The notes beneath the pieces were generated by a model, which did no database searches, was not told the origin of the DNA, and saw nothing but the letters and a program-made list of their open reading frames with translations. From positions 1 to 64,000 of the forward strand of contig SPAW01000035.1 in the NCBI GenBank assembly GCA_005239465.1: a DNA stretch of 64,000 bases, given 5' to 3'. How positions within the stretch are numbered: position 1 is the stretch's first letter; every line of letters starts with the position of its first letter. The position numbers and the translations under genes are program-made. Positions 1 through 6,560 of the stretch are shown here, one piece after another. This DNA is from Nitrospira sp. GTDB lineage: Bacteria; Nitrospirota; Nitrospiria; Nitrospirales; Nitrospiraceae.

Positions 1-119
1 TCATCCGGCTCTTTCCCTTGTTGGACTTTGAACAGCTGAAAGCCAGCTGTTTCCTGCACGGTCTCCGGTAGTTCGCGAAGATCCTGTCTCGATGTCCCGA
101 CGAAATGAACCGGCTTCAT
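1..119 (-). CDS. Phage Gp49/HigB-like toxin of a type II toxin-antitoxin system, N-terminal part (runs off left edge)
   Basis: Reading the minus strand from the ATG at 119-117 gives 39 residues starting MKPVHFVGTSRQDLRELP and continuing to FKVQQGKEPD at the edge. This matches the opening of the phage-derived Gp49-like / HigB branch of RelE/ParE toxins: a short basic beta strand, then an R-x-D-L-R-x-L/F-P helix and a GFQL...VQQG stretch, typically followed by DWKP. Family members are about 90-110 residues long and act as ribosome-dependent mRNA endonucleases, with an Xre/HigA antitoxin gene immediately downstream. Both the rest of the toxin and any antitoxin would lie left of the window. A perfect palindrome 31 bases upstream of the start fits autoregulation by the antitoxin. 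The family call is from the N-terminal pattern only. Confidence 0.72.
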   Translation of the reverse strand, partial: MKPVHFVGTSRQDLRELPETVQETAGFQLFKVQQGKEPD

Positions 120-149
120 TCGCGTCCTATCATCTCATCACATGCCATG

Positions 150-169
150 ATATGCCATATATGGCATAT
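150..169. promoter_or_regulatory. Perfect 20-bp palindrome, candidate operator of the toxin-antitoxin operon
   Basis: ATATGCCATATATGGCATAT is its own reverse complement over all 20 bases. A further ATGCCAT half-like word sits at 142-148. It lies directly upstream of the toxin start (119, minus strand), in an AT-rich patch within otherwise GC-rich DNA. HigA/Xre antitoxins bind such dyads over their own promoter. The palindrome is seen directly; the operator role is inferred. Confidence 0.6.
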
Positions 170-179
170 GTGCAAGAGA

Positions 180-272
180 CCCGTTGATTGTAAATCAGCG
201 GGAGAACGACGGCCCGCTGAGTTTCGGTCAGCGGGCTACCCGGCGGCCCGGTACCGGATCAATCAGCGGGCC
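180..272. repeat. Cluster of hairpins sharing the word TCAGCGGG
   Basis: Two strong hairpins occur back to back. In 180-202 an 8-bp stem (CCCGTTGA/TCAGCGGG, one G-T pair) closes a 7-base loop, TTGTAAA. In 212-236 a perfect 9-bp stem (GCCCGCTGA/TCAGCGGGC) also closes a 7-base loop. A third TCAGCGGG occurs at 263-270. The first arm resembles a tRNA anticodon arm (loop with GTA), but no acceptor or T arm surrounds it, so this is not a tRNA. It could be a REP-like repeat or an old recombination scar. From 273 to about 520 I see no gene or recognisable signal. Confidence 0.45.
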
Positions 273-520
273 TTCACCGTGCTAAATTTGTGCTAACAAT
301 CTGCAAAACAGATCGCATTCTTCAGAATCAATCGAATCAGTAGAAACCACGTAAGTCCTTGCGTGCAAAGGAAAAACGGGGTAACTTTCGCAAAACCAAG
401 CTTCTGTTTGAATTCATCTTTTCGAGCTTTTAAGGCGATAGCAGCCTGAGTGGATCAAACGCGCACTATAGGGAAATCCGCAACGCACGACAACGAGGAA
501 GTCGGCGAGGGGAGTTCGGC

Positions 521-905
521 AATTAGGATTTTTCGCTTTCCAATATTGAAGGAGTTCGAGGAGCGCTTGCGGTTGATTGGTCGAGGCGGTTTGTCCTGCT
601 TGATCCTTGTCGTTGATGCCGTGGCTGGAGGTGCAGACGAGGACTTCGCCGGGTTAAAAGGTCACCCAGTAGCGTTCGCGTACGACCGGTTCGCCTTGCG
701 GATCGGTCAGCTGCCAAGAGAGCGCGCGCTCGCTATCCGGGAGAAGGCTCTGGCGCTGGCTCATCCGGATCTCGTCAAGAGTCTTGACGAGCAGGCCGGG
801 GTCTTACGGACACTCCACCGTGATGGGCAAGCAGCGGCTCTCGGTGCGCGGGCTCCTGAGCGTCGCGCCAAGCGGAGTTGAACTCTCCATCAAGTCCGGT
901 GTAGC
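521..905 (-). pseudogene. Decayed cytochrome-type (CxxCH) protein gene
   Basis: One minus-strand frame reads coherently from about 905 to 521 but is broken by stops at 806-804 and 656-654. The readable segments include LLVKTLDEIRMSQRQSLL, then LSWQLTDPQGEPVVRERYW and VTF up to the second stop. After that stop come PGEVLVCTSSHGINDKDQAG and ALLELLQYWKAKN. I recognise this order (W-Q-L-T-D-P ... VVRERYW-x-TF-x-PGE-x-x-x-C-x-x-C-H-G-x-N-x-x-D-Q-A-G ... LL-x-YWK) from exported heme proteins. Here the second heme cysteine is serine (AGC for TGC, codon 626-624). Two in-frame stops plus a lost heme ligand argue for a dead gene. No plausible intact start is visible. The family assignment is from memory of the motif order. 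Confidence 0.6.
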
Positions 906-916
906 GTAGTTCCAGA

Positions 917-1150
917 ATGCTTTCCAAGACCCCTTCCACAGTCAATTGGCGCATGAACGCCGTCATCGCACGGTCGGTTGGGATTGTCCCAATTGCTCTC
1001 GGGTTCATCATTGGGATGTATGGACTCGATCATCCCGCCTCGTATTGGCTGCAGACCTCGCTCGGGTTGCTGGTGACCGGGATGCTCGCCCAGGCGGATG
1101 CGCTCTACTGCTCGCCCAGGCGGATGCAGCAGCCGAACTCCGAATTATGA
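917..1150 (+). CDS. Possible small two-helix membrane protein (hypothetical)
   Basis: 77 codons from ATG 917 (another in-frame ATG at 953). Two hydrophobic stretches are visible, about residues 17-36 (ARSVGIVPIALGFIIGMYGL) and 44-60 (WLQTSLGLLVTGMLAQA), giving a hairpin-like inner-membrane protein. The stop TGA overlaps the ATG of the next gene as ATGA, the usual arrangement for coupled translation, and this is the main argument that it is real. I see no good ribosome binding site. A 19-base direct repeat with a 26-base period (1083-1101 and 1109-1127) lies in its 3' end and shifts the frame of the last dozen residues, so the C-terminus may be altered. No family recognised. Confidence 0.35.
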   Translation: MLSKTPSTVNWRMNAVIARSVGIVPIALGFIIGMYGLDHPASYWLQTSLGLLVTGMLAQADALYCSPRRMQQPNSEL

Positions 1151-1578
1151 TGCCTTCCAGCCGCGCTATTCGATATATCCTCTTCAGCCTGGCGGTCGCC
1201 CTCTCTGGGTCTCTCGGGGCCTGTGGGGGACCCTGGCGGGATGCGTATTTCAAGAAAGGGGTGGATCGTCTGACGCAGGAGGAGATCCGCGAGAAATTGG
1301 GCCCCCCGCACACGGCGAAAACGCCGGCGCTCGGCGGTGACAGTCTCTGGACCTACAGGTTCGCGATCAGCGAAAATGAACTGGACCCCTGGAATCTGTC
1401 TTTCATTGTGGATGCGTCTCAGTCGGTCGGTGCCATCATAGGCAAGGCGGGGGAAGTGTCCAAGCCAACCCTGTATTGCTATCGGTACACGTTGACCTTC
1501 AACGAGGAGAAAGTTCTGAAAAGCTGGAAACGGGACGAATGCGTGCCTGGAACCCGTGAGACCCTGACCGCGAAGTAA
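1147..1578 (+). CDS. Small exported lipoprotein, hypothetical
   Basis: 143 residues from the first of two adjacent ATG codons. A hydrophobic signal (about residues 9-22) ends in L-G-A-C followed by GGP, a good lipobox, so the mature protein should be lipid-anchored at about Cys23. After it come WRDAYFKKGVDRLTQEEI, a REKLGPPH segment and WTYRF, the pattern of small BamE/SmpA-like lipoproteins, where x-V-x-x-x-LGxP is followed by a W-x-Y strand. That similarity is suggestive only. It overlaps the upstream small ORF by ATGA. An upstream in-frame ATG at 946 adds 67 residues of unlikely sequence before the signal peptide, so I reject it. No neighbour gives a pathway. Confidence 0.7.
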   Translation: MMPSSRAIRYILFSLAVALSGSLGACGGPWRDAYFKKGVDRLTQEEIREKLGPPHTAKTPALGGDSLWTYRFAISENELDPWNLSFIVDASQSVGAIIGKAGEVSKPTLYCYRYTLTFNEEKVLKSWKRDECVPGTRETLTAK

Positions 1579-2067
1579 GTGCGAGACCCCTGTCTGTTTG
1601 TTACAGGACTCCCGCCAACCGATTCATGCTCAGCGTGGTTTGATTTTATAGAACAGCAGGAAGGTCTGGTATTCTTTCGGTTGGATCTGCTGGGAAGGGG
1701 CCTGCCATCGCTGTCGATCATCCCAATGGGGCGATTTCCGATGCGCAACGGCGCCGCAAGGATGGCCGACCACGGATTCCACAGAGGCAGGTTGGGATGA
1801 CTGGGTGCCCCCATCATGGTTGTGACGTTTTCGATCACACTCGGCTCGAAATGCGTCAGCAAATACAAATTAGAGAGAACTGTCGCGGTTGCTTCCATTT
1901 TGACCCCTATGTTATAAGGATCGCCTCGTGATGTGCCAAATGTTGGCAAACGGTGCACATATAAGAGTTGGAAATTAGTTTTTAGAAGCAGTCAAATCCA
2001 CAACAGCTTGGCGGTAGTTATTTACCAGCCTAATCGCATTTCTGCTTCTTTCTTAGGGAGGTAGGTA
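1579..2067. other. Intergenic region of about 490 bp without a convincing gene
   Basis: A minus-strand frame from 1899 opens MEATATVLSNLYLLTHFEPS and stays open past 1579 into the antisense of the lipoprotein, but it has no family signature or ribosome binding site, so I do not call it. Nearer the cupredoxin the DNA becomes AT-rich. TTGGCG (2008-2013) and TAATCG (2031-2036) with a 17-base spacer form a weak promoter candidate for the gene starting at 2068. Confidence 0.4.
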
Positions 2068-2544
2068 ATGGGTAAGACGTTGTTTGCGGTCCTCTTTGGC
2101 TTTGGGATGGTCGTGGCTGGGGCCTCGGCTGCGCATGCACTTCAAGCCGGTGGTGTCGAGATCGGCGATCTGGAAACCGGATCTGTCGTAGGCCAGCCGT
2201 TTAAGGAGCTTAGTGTGGATGCGTCGTTCTATGCCATCGAAATTGGAAATATGAAGACCTGGTATCCGCCGACGACGGTGATCGATTTTAAGACTCGTCC
2301 GGGTGCACCGGTTCTATTAAAGGTGACGAATAACTCAACGGCAGAGCACGGGTTCCAGCTCAGCGCAGCTGTGAATCAATCTGCGCCAACTGTGTTGGAT
2401 ACCAAGCTGGTCCTCAAGCCAGGTGAGACCAAGTATATCGGTGTTCCGACCAGCGATCTGTTCTATGCGGCAGGCAATGTCCTTGAATATCGTTGTCATC
2501 TGCATCCGGCCCATGTCGGCGGCAAGCTGTTGATGCTGAAGTAG
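2068..2544 (+). CDS. Exported cupredoxin (type I copper protein)
   Basis: 158 residues with a signal peptide (about 1-24, ending AHA) and one cupredoxin fold. The likely copper ligands are His94 in the E-H-G-F strand and the C-terminal cluster Cys143-x-x-His146-P-x-His149, which carries the Cys and second His of a type I site in the usual C-x2-H-P order. The spacing suggests a plastocyanin/nitrosocyanin-like or COX2-like single-domain electron carrier acting in the periplasm. The start is supported by AGGGAGG about 7 bases upstream. A rho-independent terminator follows at 2590, so it is probably a single-gene transcript. The partner is unknown; a respiratory or nitrogen-oxidation chain is a guess from the presumed organism. 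Confidence 0.85.
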   Translation: MGKTLFAVLFGFGMVVAGASAAHALQAGGVEIGDLETGSVVGQPFKELSVDASFYAIEIGNMKTWYPPTTVIDFKTRPGAPVLLKVTNNSTAEHGFQLSAAVNQSAPTVLDTKLVLKPGETKYIGVPTSDLFYAAGNVLEYRCHLHPAHVGGKLLMLK

Positions 2545-2589
2545 TGTGACAGTCGTCCGGCACACGAACTCTTGGAAGGTCATAGCGAC

Positions 2590-2630
2590 GGCCCTAGCGG
2601 GAGAGATCCCCTGGGGCCATCGTGTTTTTT
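2590..2630 (+). terminator. Rho-independent terminator of the cupredoxin gene
   Basis: A 12-position stem (GGCCCTAGCGGG against TCCCCTGGGGCC, one C-C mismatch and wobble pairs) closes an AGAGA loop and is followed, after six bases, by T6 at 2625-2630. Confidence 0.75.
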
Positions 2631-2662
2631 CGGTCGGGTTTGCGGACGGGCCGATCAGCGTC

Positions 2663-2987
2663 TTACATTTCCTCTGATTGGCAATCCGGTCCATTCTCCA
2701 GCGGAATTCGTTGAGCGGCTGCGCGTTCTCCCTTCACAATCAACAGCAGATAGTGATTCTCAATAGACGGCCGCTGTTTCTCCACGACCACGGCGTCGAC
2801 GTCGACGACCATCTCGTCTCCATCCCATTGGGTGTCGTTGAAGATCCACGGATGACTCGTGGCATCGGGGAATTGGCGGGAGACGAAGCTCGCTATAATG
2901 GCGTCGAGATCGCCGGGGGGCAAGGGCCAATCCTGGCGCGGCGAGGGAAAGCAGAATCGTACTGAGCAGAATCCACCGATGGCGCAT
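2663..2987 (-). pseudogene. Exported hypothetical protein gene frameshifted at a run of six C
   Basis: The minus-strand ATG at 2987, with GGAG 9 bases upstream, starts a clear signal peptide (MRHRWILLSTILLSLAAPGL then ALA). Just after the predicted cleavage site the reading frame is lost at C6 (2915-2920 on the plus strand is G6). Removing one C joins the signal to PGDLDAIIASFVSRQFPDAT, then WIFNDTQWDGDEMVVDVDAV, and on to a stop at 2663. The restored protein would be about 107 residues. The spliced frame looks like a genuine secreted protein: a D-x-D-rich middle and an N-H-Y-L-L-L-I-V-K-G strand. This could be a true pseudogene, a phase-variable tract or an assembly error. No family recognised. 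Confidence 0.62.
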
Positions 2988-3141
2988 GGCTGCATCTCCA
3001 AGGCGGAAGTGAGAGGATCAATCACTGTTTCAGCACCCGAAGGAGAGCAAGCTGCAGTCGATAGATTTCTACAGTTGGGGTACGAACAATTCCAGGGGAG
3101 ACGGATTTTCGATGGTGGACGATCGGGACAACGGACGCCGG

Positions 3142-3182
3142 AAAAGCAGAAGGCCTTGGTTCCACTCGGAACCGAGGCCTTC
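3142..3182 (-). terminator. Rho-independent terminator of the ferredoxin gene
   Basis: A 15-bp stem (GAAGGCCTTGGTTCC paired to GGAACCGAGGCCTTC, one G-T) with a 4-base loop at 3149-3182. On the minus strand it is followed by TGCTTTTCC. It lies 30 bases past the ferredoxin stop. Confidence 0.75.
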
Positions 3183-3211
3183 GTCGTAGATCAACAACGG
3201 CGAGAAGTGGG

Positions 3212-3559
3212 TTAGTTTCTCACTCCGCTCCAGACCTTTGCCGGATCGATCACTTTATCAGGATTCAAGGTCTTCGCTTTGTCCAGCAGAACCTCGGTCG
3301 TTTCGGGATAGACTGGATCGGAGATGCAGCAGTTATCGACGGGACAGACCGCCGCACATTGCGGTTCGTCGAAGTGACCGACACACTCCGTGCAGCGGTC
3401 GTGCGTAATCACATAAATATTGTCGCCGACCCCTTGGCCGTCGCCGACGTGATTGCCTTTGCCCTCGGCGTCGCTCCGTGTTTCGAAAATTGCTTCATTG
3501 GGACATTCGGGTAGGCATGCCCCACAGGAGATACATTCATCGGTAATCAACAGTGCCAT
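3212..3559 (-). CDS. 2[4Fe-4S] ferredoxin, YfhL/Allochromatium type
   Basis: 115 residues from MALLITDECISCGACLPECP. Cluster I is bound by C9-x2-C12-x2-C15-x3-C19 and cluster II by C56-x2-C59-x8-C68-x3-C72, with additional Cys77/78. The eight-residue insertion between the second and third ligands of cluster II and the C-terminal helix extension are the hallmarks of the low-potential Alvin-type ferredoxins. The loop between the clusters is unusually long and glycine-rich (about residues 30-48). The start is fixed by AAGGAGG 9 bases before ATG 3559; a longer frame to 3589 has no such site. Cytoplasmic electron carrier, reductant source not indicated by neighbours. A strong terminator follows. 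Confidence 0.93.
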   Translation of the reverse strand: MALLITDECISCGACLPECPNEAIFETRSDAEGKGNHVGDGQGVGDNIYVITHDRCTECVGHFDEPQCAAVCPVDNCCISDPVYPETTEVLLDKAKTLNPDKVIDPAKVWSGVRN

Positions 3560-3783
3560 GACCCACGCCTCCTTCTCACTCCAACTCACTCCAAAAGACA
3601 GTCAAACGATATTGACAAGTTCGCGCCGCCCCGACCATAGTGCGTGGTGAGTGCGCAGTGTGCGAGCCATTTTATTCTGTGATTCTTTTCCAAGTCAACA
3701 GAACGGAATCCGGTCAGAAGGCCTAGATCGTTAACATTTATGGGCCATTGGGCCCAGCATGGAAAGAAGCCGCGGTTTTCACT

Positions 3784-4284
3784 ATGGCGTCGAGTCAGAT
3801 CCAATCGAGCGATCGGGAACAGAAGAAAAAGCGGATCATCATGATGATCTTGCTCGCCATCCTGCTGATGAGCGTCTGGGTTTTTCTCGTCGAACGCAAG
3901 GAATCGAGTATCATTGTCGTCAAGTTCCCGAGCGGTGTTGAGATAGAGGCCGAAGTTGCGGATACGCCGGAGAAGTTGCTGTTTGGGCTGGCCTTCCGCG
4001 ACGGGTTGCCTCCAAACGGTGGGATGCTTTATATCTTCGAAGAAAACGGCCTGCATCGTGTTCAGACCAGGGAATATCGATTTCCCATCGACATTCTGTG
4101 GGTGGACGAAAGTCATCATGTGGTGCACATGCTGGAGCATGCGGAGCCCTGCGCAAAGGATCCCTGTCCGCTCTTCGGTCCACCACCAGAATCGGCTCGG
4201 TATGTGATTCAGACTGAGTCGGGGTTCCTCAAGAAATCCGGAGTCGTAAAGAGGGACGAACTTAAGTATGCGCTTCGTATGTAG
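3784..4284 (+). CDS. Membrane-anchored DUF192 protein
   Basis: 166 residues from ATG 3784. A basic N-terminus (EQKKKR) leads into one hydrophobic segment (about 18-36), which is probably a signal anchor with the rest outside the inner membrane. The remainder is a DUF192 domain: a VKFPSGVEIEAEVADTPE strand-helix opening, then a GMLYIFEENG segment, FPIDILWVDESHHVVHM and a cysteine pair in EPCAKDPCPLFGPP. In the family the P-[ILM]-D-[ILM]-[LV]-[WF]-[LIV]-D and V-V-H-M strands are conserved, and the function is unproven. A start 12 codons upstream (3748) is possible but adds no family sequence. It reads toward the Rieske gene 63 bases away. Confidence 0.82.
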   Translation: MASSQIQSSDREQKKKRIIMMILLAILLMSVWVFLVERKESSIIVVKFPSGVEIEAEVADTPEKLLFGLAFRDGLPPNGGMLYIFEENGLHRVQTREYRFPIDILWVDESHHVVHMLEHAEPCAKDPCPLFGPPPESARYVIQTESGFLKKSGVVKRDELKYALRM

Positions 4285-4347
4285 GCAGTGTGGTAACCGG
4301 TTCCGTGGGTATCAGAAAGTGATCGTGACAAGGGGAGTAAGGAGGAG

Positions 4348-4665
4348 ATGGACGGGTTTCAGAAAGTTGCACAGCTCAACGAGCTACCTCCGGGACAATC
4401 GAAGATTGTGACGGTCAATGATCGGACGATCGCCTTGTTCAATGTCGAAGGAAAGTTCTACGCGATTCATAATAGCTGTCCTCATGAGGGGGGGCCGCTG
4501 ATCGAGGGAAGGCTCAAAGGATATGTGGTGGTCTGTCCGTGGCATGAACTCGCGTTTGATATTCGGAATGGGCAAGGAACGGATGGCGGCGGCTACTGTG
4601 TCGGAAGTTATGAAGTGCGAGTGGAGGGGGCCGACATCATGATTGGCCCTCGGCGAAAGGTCTAG
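4348..4665 (+). CDS. Rieske-type [2Fe-2S] ferredoxin
   Basis: 105 residues, the size of free-standing Rieske ferredoxins (NirD/BphA3-like). The cluster ligands are C44-x-H46 (SCPHEGGPL) and C63-x2-H66 (CPWHELAFD), followed by the G-x-G-x-C-type stretch near residues 74-86. There is no signal peptide or membrane helix, so it is a cytoplasmic carrier rather than a bc1-type Rieske protein. The ribosome binding site AAGGAGG sits 2-3 bases closer to the ATG than usual. It may donate electrons to an oxygenase or serve a nitrite-reductase-like role, but no partner oxygenase lies nearby. Confidence 0.92.
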   Translation: MDGFQKVAQLNELPPGQSKIVTVNDRTIALFNVEGKFYAIHNSCPHEGGPLIEGRLKGYVVVCPWHELAFDIRNGQGTDGGGYCVGSYEVRVEGADIMIGPRRKV

Positions 4666-4719
4666 CGTAACAATGCAATGCCGCGATCGGCCTCCTCAGC
4701 CGAATAGGACATAGGGTGT

Positions 4720-5064
4720 GTGAACAATTCCGGGCCGGATTCCAATCTCGCTTCTGATTCCAGCGATTGCCGAGTGATGGCGACGACGGTCGACCGCCCG
4801 TTCGTCATTCACCTATGGGAAGATCGAACCAGAGGCGAGCAGTGGGTCCCGTCATACGATGCCAAAGGGCTCGCCCTACTCAGTGACGAGTTTCTCTGCA
4901 TCGCGAGTAATAACGCAGTGGAAAACGGGCAGCGCACCTTTGAGTTTAAGGCTGTAACGCCTGGAGTTCACCTACTGGTGTTTGAAAAGCGCATGGGGTG
5001 GAAATTTACCGCCGAGGATCGTCGCGTGTTTCGGATTGAAGCGGCGAACCAATTAGGGAGCTGA
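4720..5064 (+). CDS. Chagasin-like (I42 family) protease inhibitor
   Basis: 114 residues from GTG 4720; ATG 4777 would give 95 residues and is an equally good start. The core pattern fits the chagasin/I42 fold: a loop with R-G-E-Q-W (position of the family's N-P-T-T-G-x-x-W loop), a middle strand L-L-S-D-E-F, G-Q-R-T-F-E-F-K-A-V-T-P-G-V-H-L-L-V-F, and a final loop with R-M-G-W before F-R-I-E-A. Family members inhibit papain-like cysteine proteases and in bacteria are usually exported. No signal peptide is visible here from either start, so this one would stay in the cytoplasm. It ends 5 bases before the aminotransferase start. Confidence 0.6.
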   Translation: MNNSGPDSNLASDSSDCRVMATTVDRPFVIHLWEDRTRGEQWVPSYDAKGLALLSDEFLCIASNNAVENGQRTFEFKAVTPGVHLLVFEKRMGWKFTAEDRRVFRIEAANQLGS

Positions 5065-5069
5065 CGCTT

Positions 5070-5909
5070 ATGCCGGACATTGCCTTCGTCAATGGTCGAT
5101 TCCTCCCGTGGAAAGAAGCAACCGTCTCGATCGACGATCGAGGATTTCAGTTCGGGGATGGTGTCTATGAAGTGATCCGGACCTACAATGGTAAGCCGTT
5201 CGAACTTGAGGCCCATCTCGGACGGCTCGATCGGAGCGCGAAAGAACTGAGTCTCTCTCAGCCTTACTCCCGCGCGCAGTGGGCTCAGTGGATTCAGCAA
5301 GGACTCAGCCAGGCCGGCTACCAGGAAGCTAAGGTCTATATTCAGATTACCAGAGGCGTGGCTCCCCGCGACCATGCGTTCCCGTCCGATACCGCACCGA
5401 CCGTCGTGATAACGATCCGGGAATTCCATCCGCTGGCTCTCCAGATACGCCAGGATGGGGTAACCGCACGCACCTGTGAAGATCTTCGCTGGGGACGGTG
5501 CAATATCAAAAGCGTGAACCTGCTTGCTAATGTGCTCGCACGCGAAGAGGCGAAAAGGGCGGGAGTCTTCGAAGCAATCCTCGTCAAAGACGGTCTAGTG
5601 ACGGAAGGCTCGCTCAGCAATGTGATGGCGATTCAGTCTGGAGCGATCGTGACGGCTCCCGAGGGCCCTCGAATCTTATCCGGCGTCACAAGAACTGTGG
5701 TCCTGGGGTTGGCCAAGATGGAGAGCATCCCGGTGGAAGAACGATTCATGTCAGTCGACTCCCTCTATGCAGCAGACGAAGTATTTCTGACCGGAACGAC
5801 GCTCGAAGTACTGGGGGTCGTCTGGGTCGATGGGAAAACCATCGGGTCTGGTCGACCGGGACCGATCACGAAAACACTCGCCGCACGCTGGACGCTTCTG
5901 ACGAGGTAG
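5070..5909 (+). CDS. Class IV aminotransferase, D-alanine aminotransferase-like
   Basis: 279 residues, the normal length for the BCAT/DAAT fold. N-terminal landmarks are the F-V-N-G strand, D-D-R-G-F-Q-F-G-D-G-V-Y-E-V-I-R and the H-L-x-R-L-x-x-S pattern. PLP would be bound by Lys147 (N-I-K-S-V-N) with the later E-G-S-x-S-N motif (about 178-184) and S-G-V-T-R near 210. D-G-V-Y-E in place of the branched-chain signature, and the short length, favour D-amino-acid transaminase or aminodeoxychorismate lyase over IlvE; the family is hard to split by eye. It is probably co-transcribed with the inhibitor gene upstream. A hairpin with a T-tract follows 48 bases later. Confidence 0.85.
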   Translation: MPDIAFVNGRFLPWKEATVSIDDRGFQFGDGVYEVIRTYNGKPFELEAHLGRLDRSAKELSLSQPYSRAQWAQWIQQGLSQAGYQEAKVYIQITRGVAPRDHAFPSDTAPTVVITIREFHPLALQIRQDGVTARTCEDLRWGRCNIKSVNLLANVLAREEAKRAGVFEAILVKDGLVTEGSLSNVMAIQSGAIVTAPEGPRILSGVTRTVVLGLAKMESIPVEERFMSVDSLYAADEVFLTGTTLEVLGVVWVDGKTIGSGRPGPITKTLAARWTLLTR

Positions 5910-5956
5910 CGCCTCTTGCTTTGCCGGGGGGGTGCGTGGTATGGTGCTGTCGCTGG

Positions 5957-5980
5957 AAGTGGGCTCAGGCCCACTTTTTT
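5957..5980 (+). promoter_or_regulatory. Terminator-like hairpin in the rimP-nusA leader (attenuator candidate)
   Basis: A perfect 8-bp stem AAGTGGGC/GCCCACTT with a TCAG loop runs straight into T6 (5975-5980). It is a good intrinsic terminator for the aminotransferase gene. It is also placed exactly where many bacteria have a GTGGGC...GCCCAC-TTTT hairpin, 36 bases before rimP, and NusA is known to control its own operon there. Both roles are compatible; the second is inference. Confidence 0.7.
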
Positions 5981-6016
5981 GTTTGAGCACATGTAGGTCA
6001 GGTCAGGGGAAAAGGG

Positions 6017-6508
6017 TTGAGCATACCGGAGCGTGGCTCGCAGTCGGTCGTCGACCGGTTGGGGAGTGTCATTTCGCCGATCCTATGGACGCTCGGGTTG
6101 GAGTTGGTAGAAGTGGTGTGTGTTGGGCAGGGTCCTCGCTCGGTGGTCCGCGTTTTGATTGATAAACCAGGCGGCGTCACTGTCACAGACTGTGAGCAGG
6201 CGCATAAGACGCTGGGACCGGCGCTGGACGTGGCCGATCCCTTCCCCCACGCATATACCCTTGAAGTTTCTTCGCCAGGTCTCGATCGGCCCTTCAAGCG
6301 CTTTCAGGACTATCAGCGAGCGATTGGGAAACAGGTGAGTATCAAGCTGCGGCAGCCACTCGAAGGCCAGTGGCGGGTGACTGGGCAACTGATGCAGGTG
6401 GATGAGCAGGCGGTGGTGTTGACCATCTCAGCGGAAACGCCCGCGCCGCAGACGCTGAGACTGAAACGCGAGATGATTGCAGAGGCCCGGCTGGTCGTGA
6501 AAATTTAG
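6017..6508 (+). CDS. rimP: Ribosome maturation factor RimP
   Basis: 163 residues from TTG 6017. The N-terminal domain contains GLELVEVVCVGQGPRSVVRV then LIDKPGGVT, followed by D-C-E-Q-A-H, the RimP signature. The LEVSSPGLDRPFKRFQDY motif lies at about 84-101 and an Sm-like beta-barrel forms the C-terminal half. RimP is needed for 30S subunit maturation. It heads the rimP-nusA-infB operon, the standard order. The ribosome binding site is poor and the start is a TTG, so the exact N-terminus is uncertain, although the length matches the family. Confidence 0.93.
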   Translation: MSIPERGSQSVVDRLGSVISPILWTLGLELVEVVCVGQGPRSVVRVLIDKPGGVTVTDCEQAHKTLGPALDVADPFPHAYTLEVSSPGLDRPFKRFQDYQRAIGKQVSIKLRQPLEGQWRVTGQLMQVDEQAVVLTISAETPAPQTLRLKREMIAEARLVVKI

Positions 6509-6560
6509 GTTGCAGAGGATGCCCGAGGCTCGCCGGCAACACGATGCAGGAGAATGACGT

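Noticed and set aside
180-202. Possible tRNA-Tyr anticodon arm
   Set aside because: The loop resembles a GTA anticodon loop, but no acceptor, D or T arm can be folded around it; the stem is better explained by the TCAGCGGG repeats.
450-881. Plus-strand open frame of 143 codons
   Set aside because: It is antisense to the decayed cytochrome-type gene, has no ribosome binding site and no family-like pattern.
946-1146. 67-codon N-terminal extension of the lipoprotein gene
   Set aside because: It would put a signal peptide and lipobox in mid-protein and reads unlike protein in that frame.
1479-1958. Minus-strand open frame of 159 codons beside the cupredoxin gene
   Set aside because: Its 3' third runs antisense over the lipoprotein gene, and it has no Shine-Dalgarno or recognisable motif.
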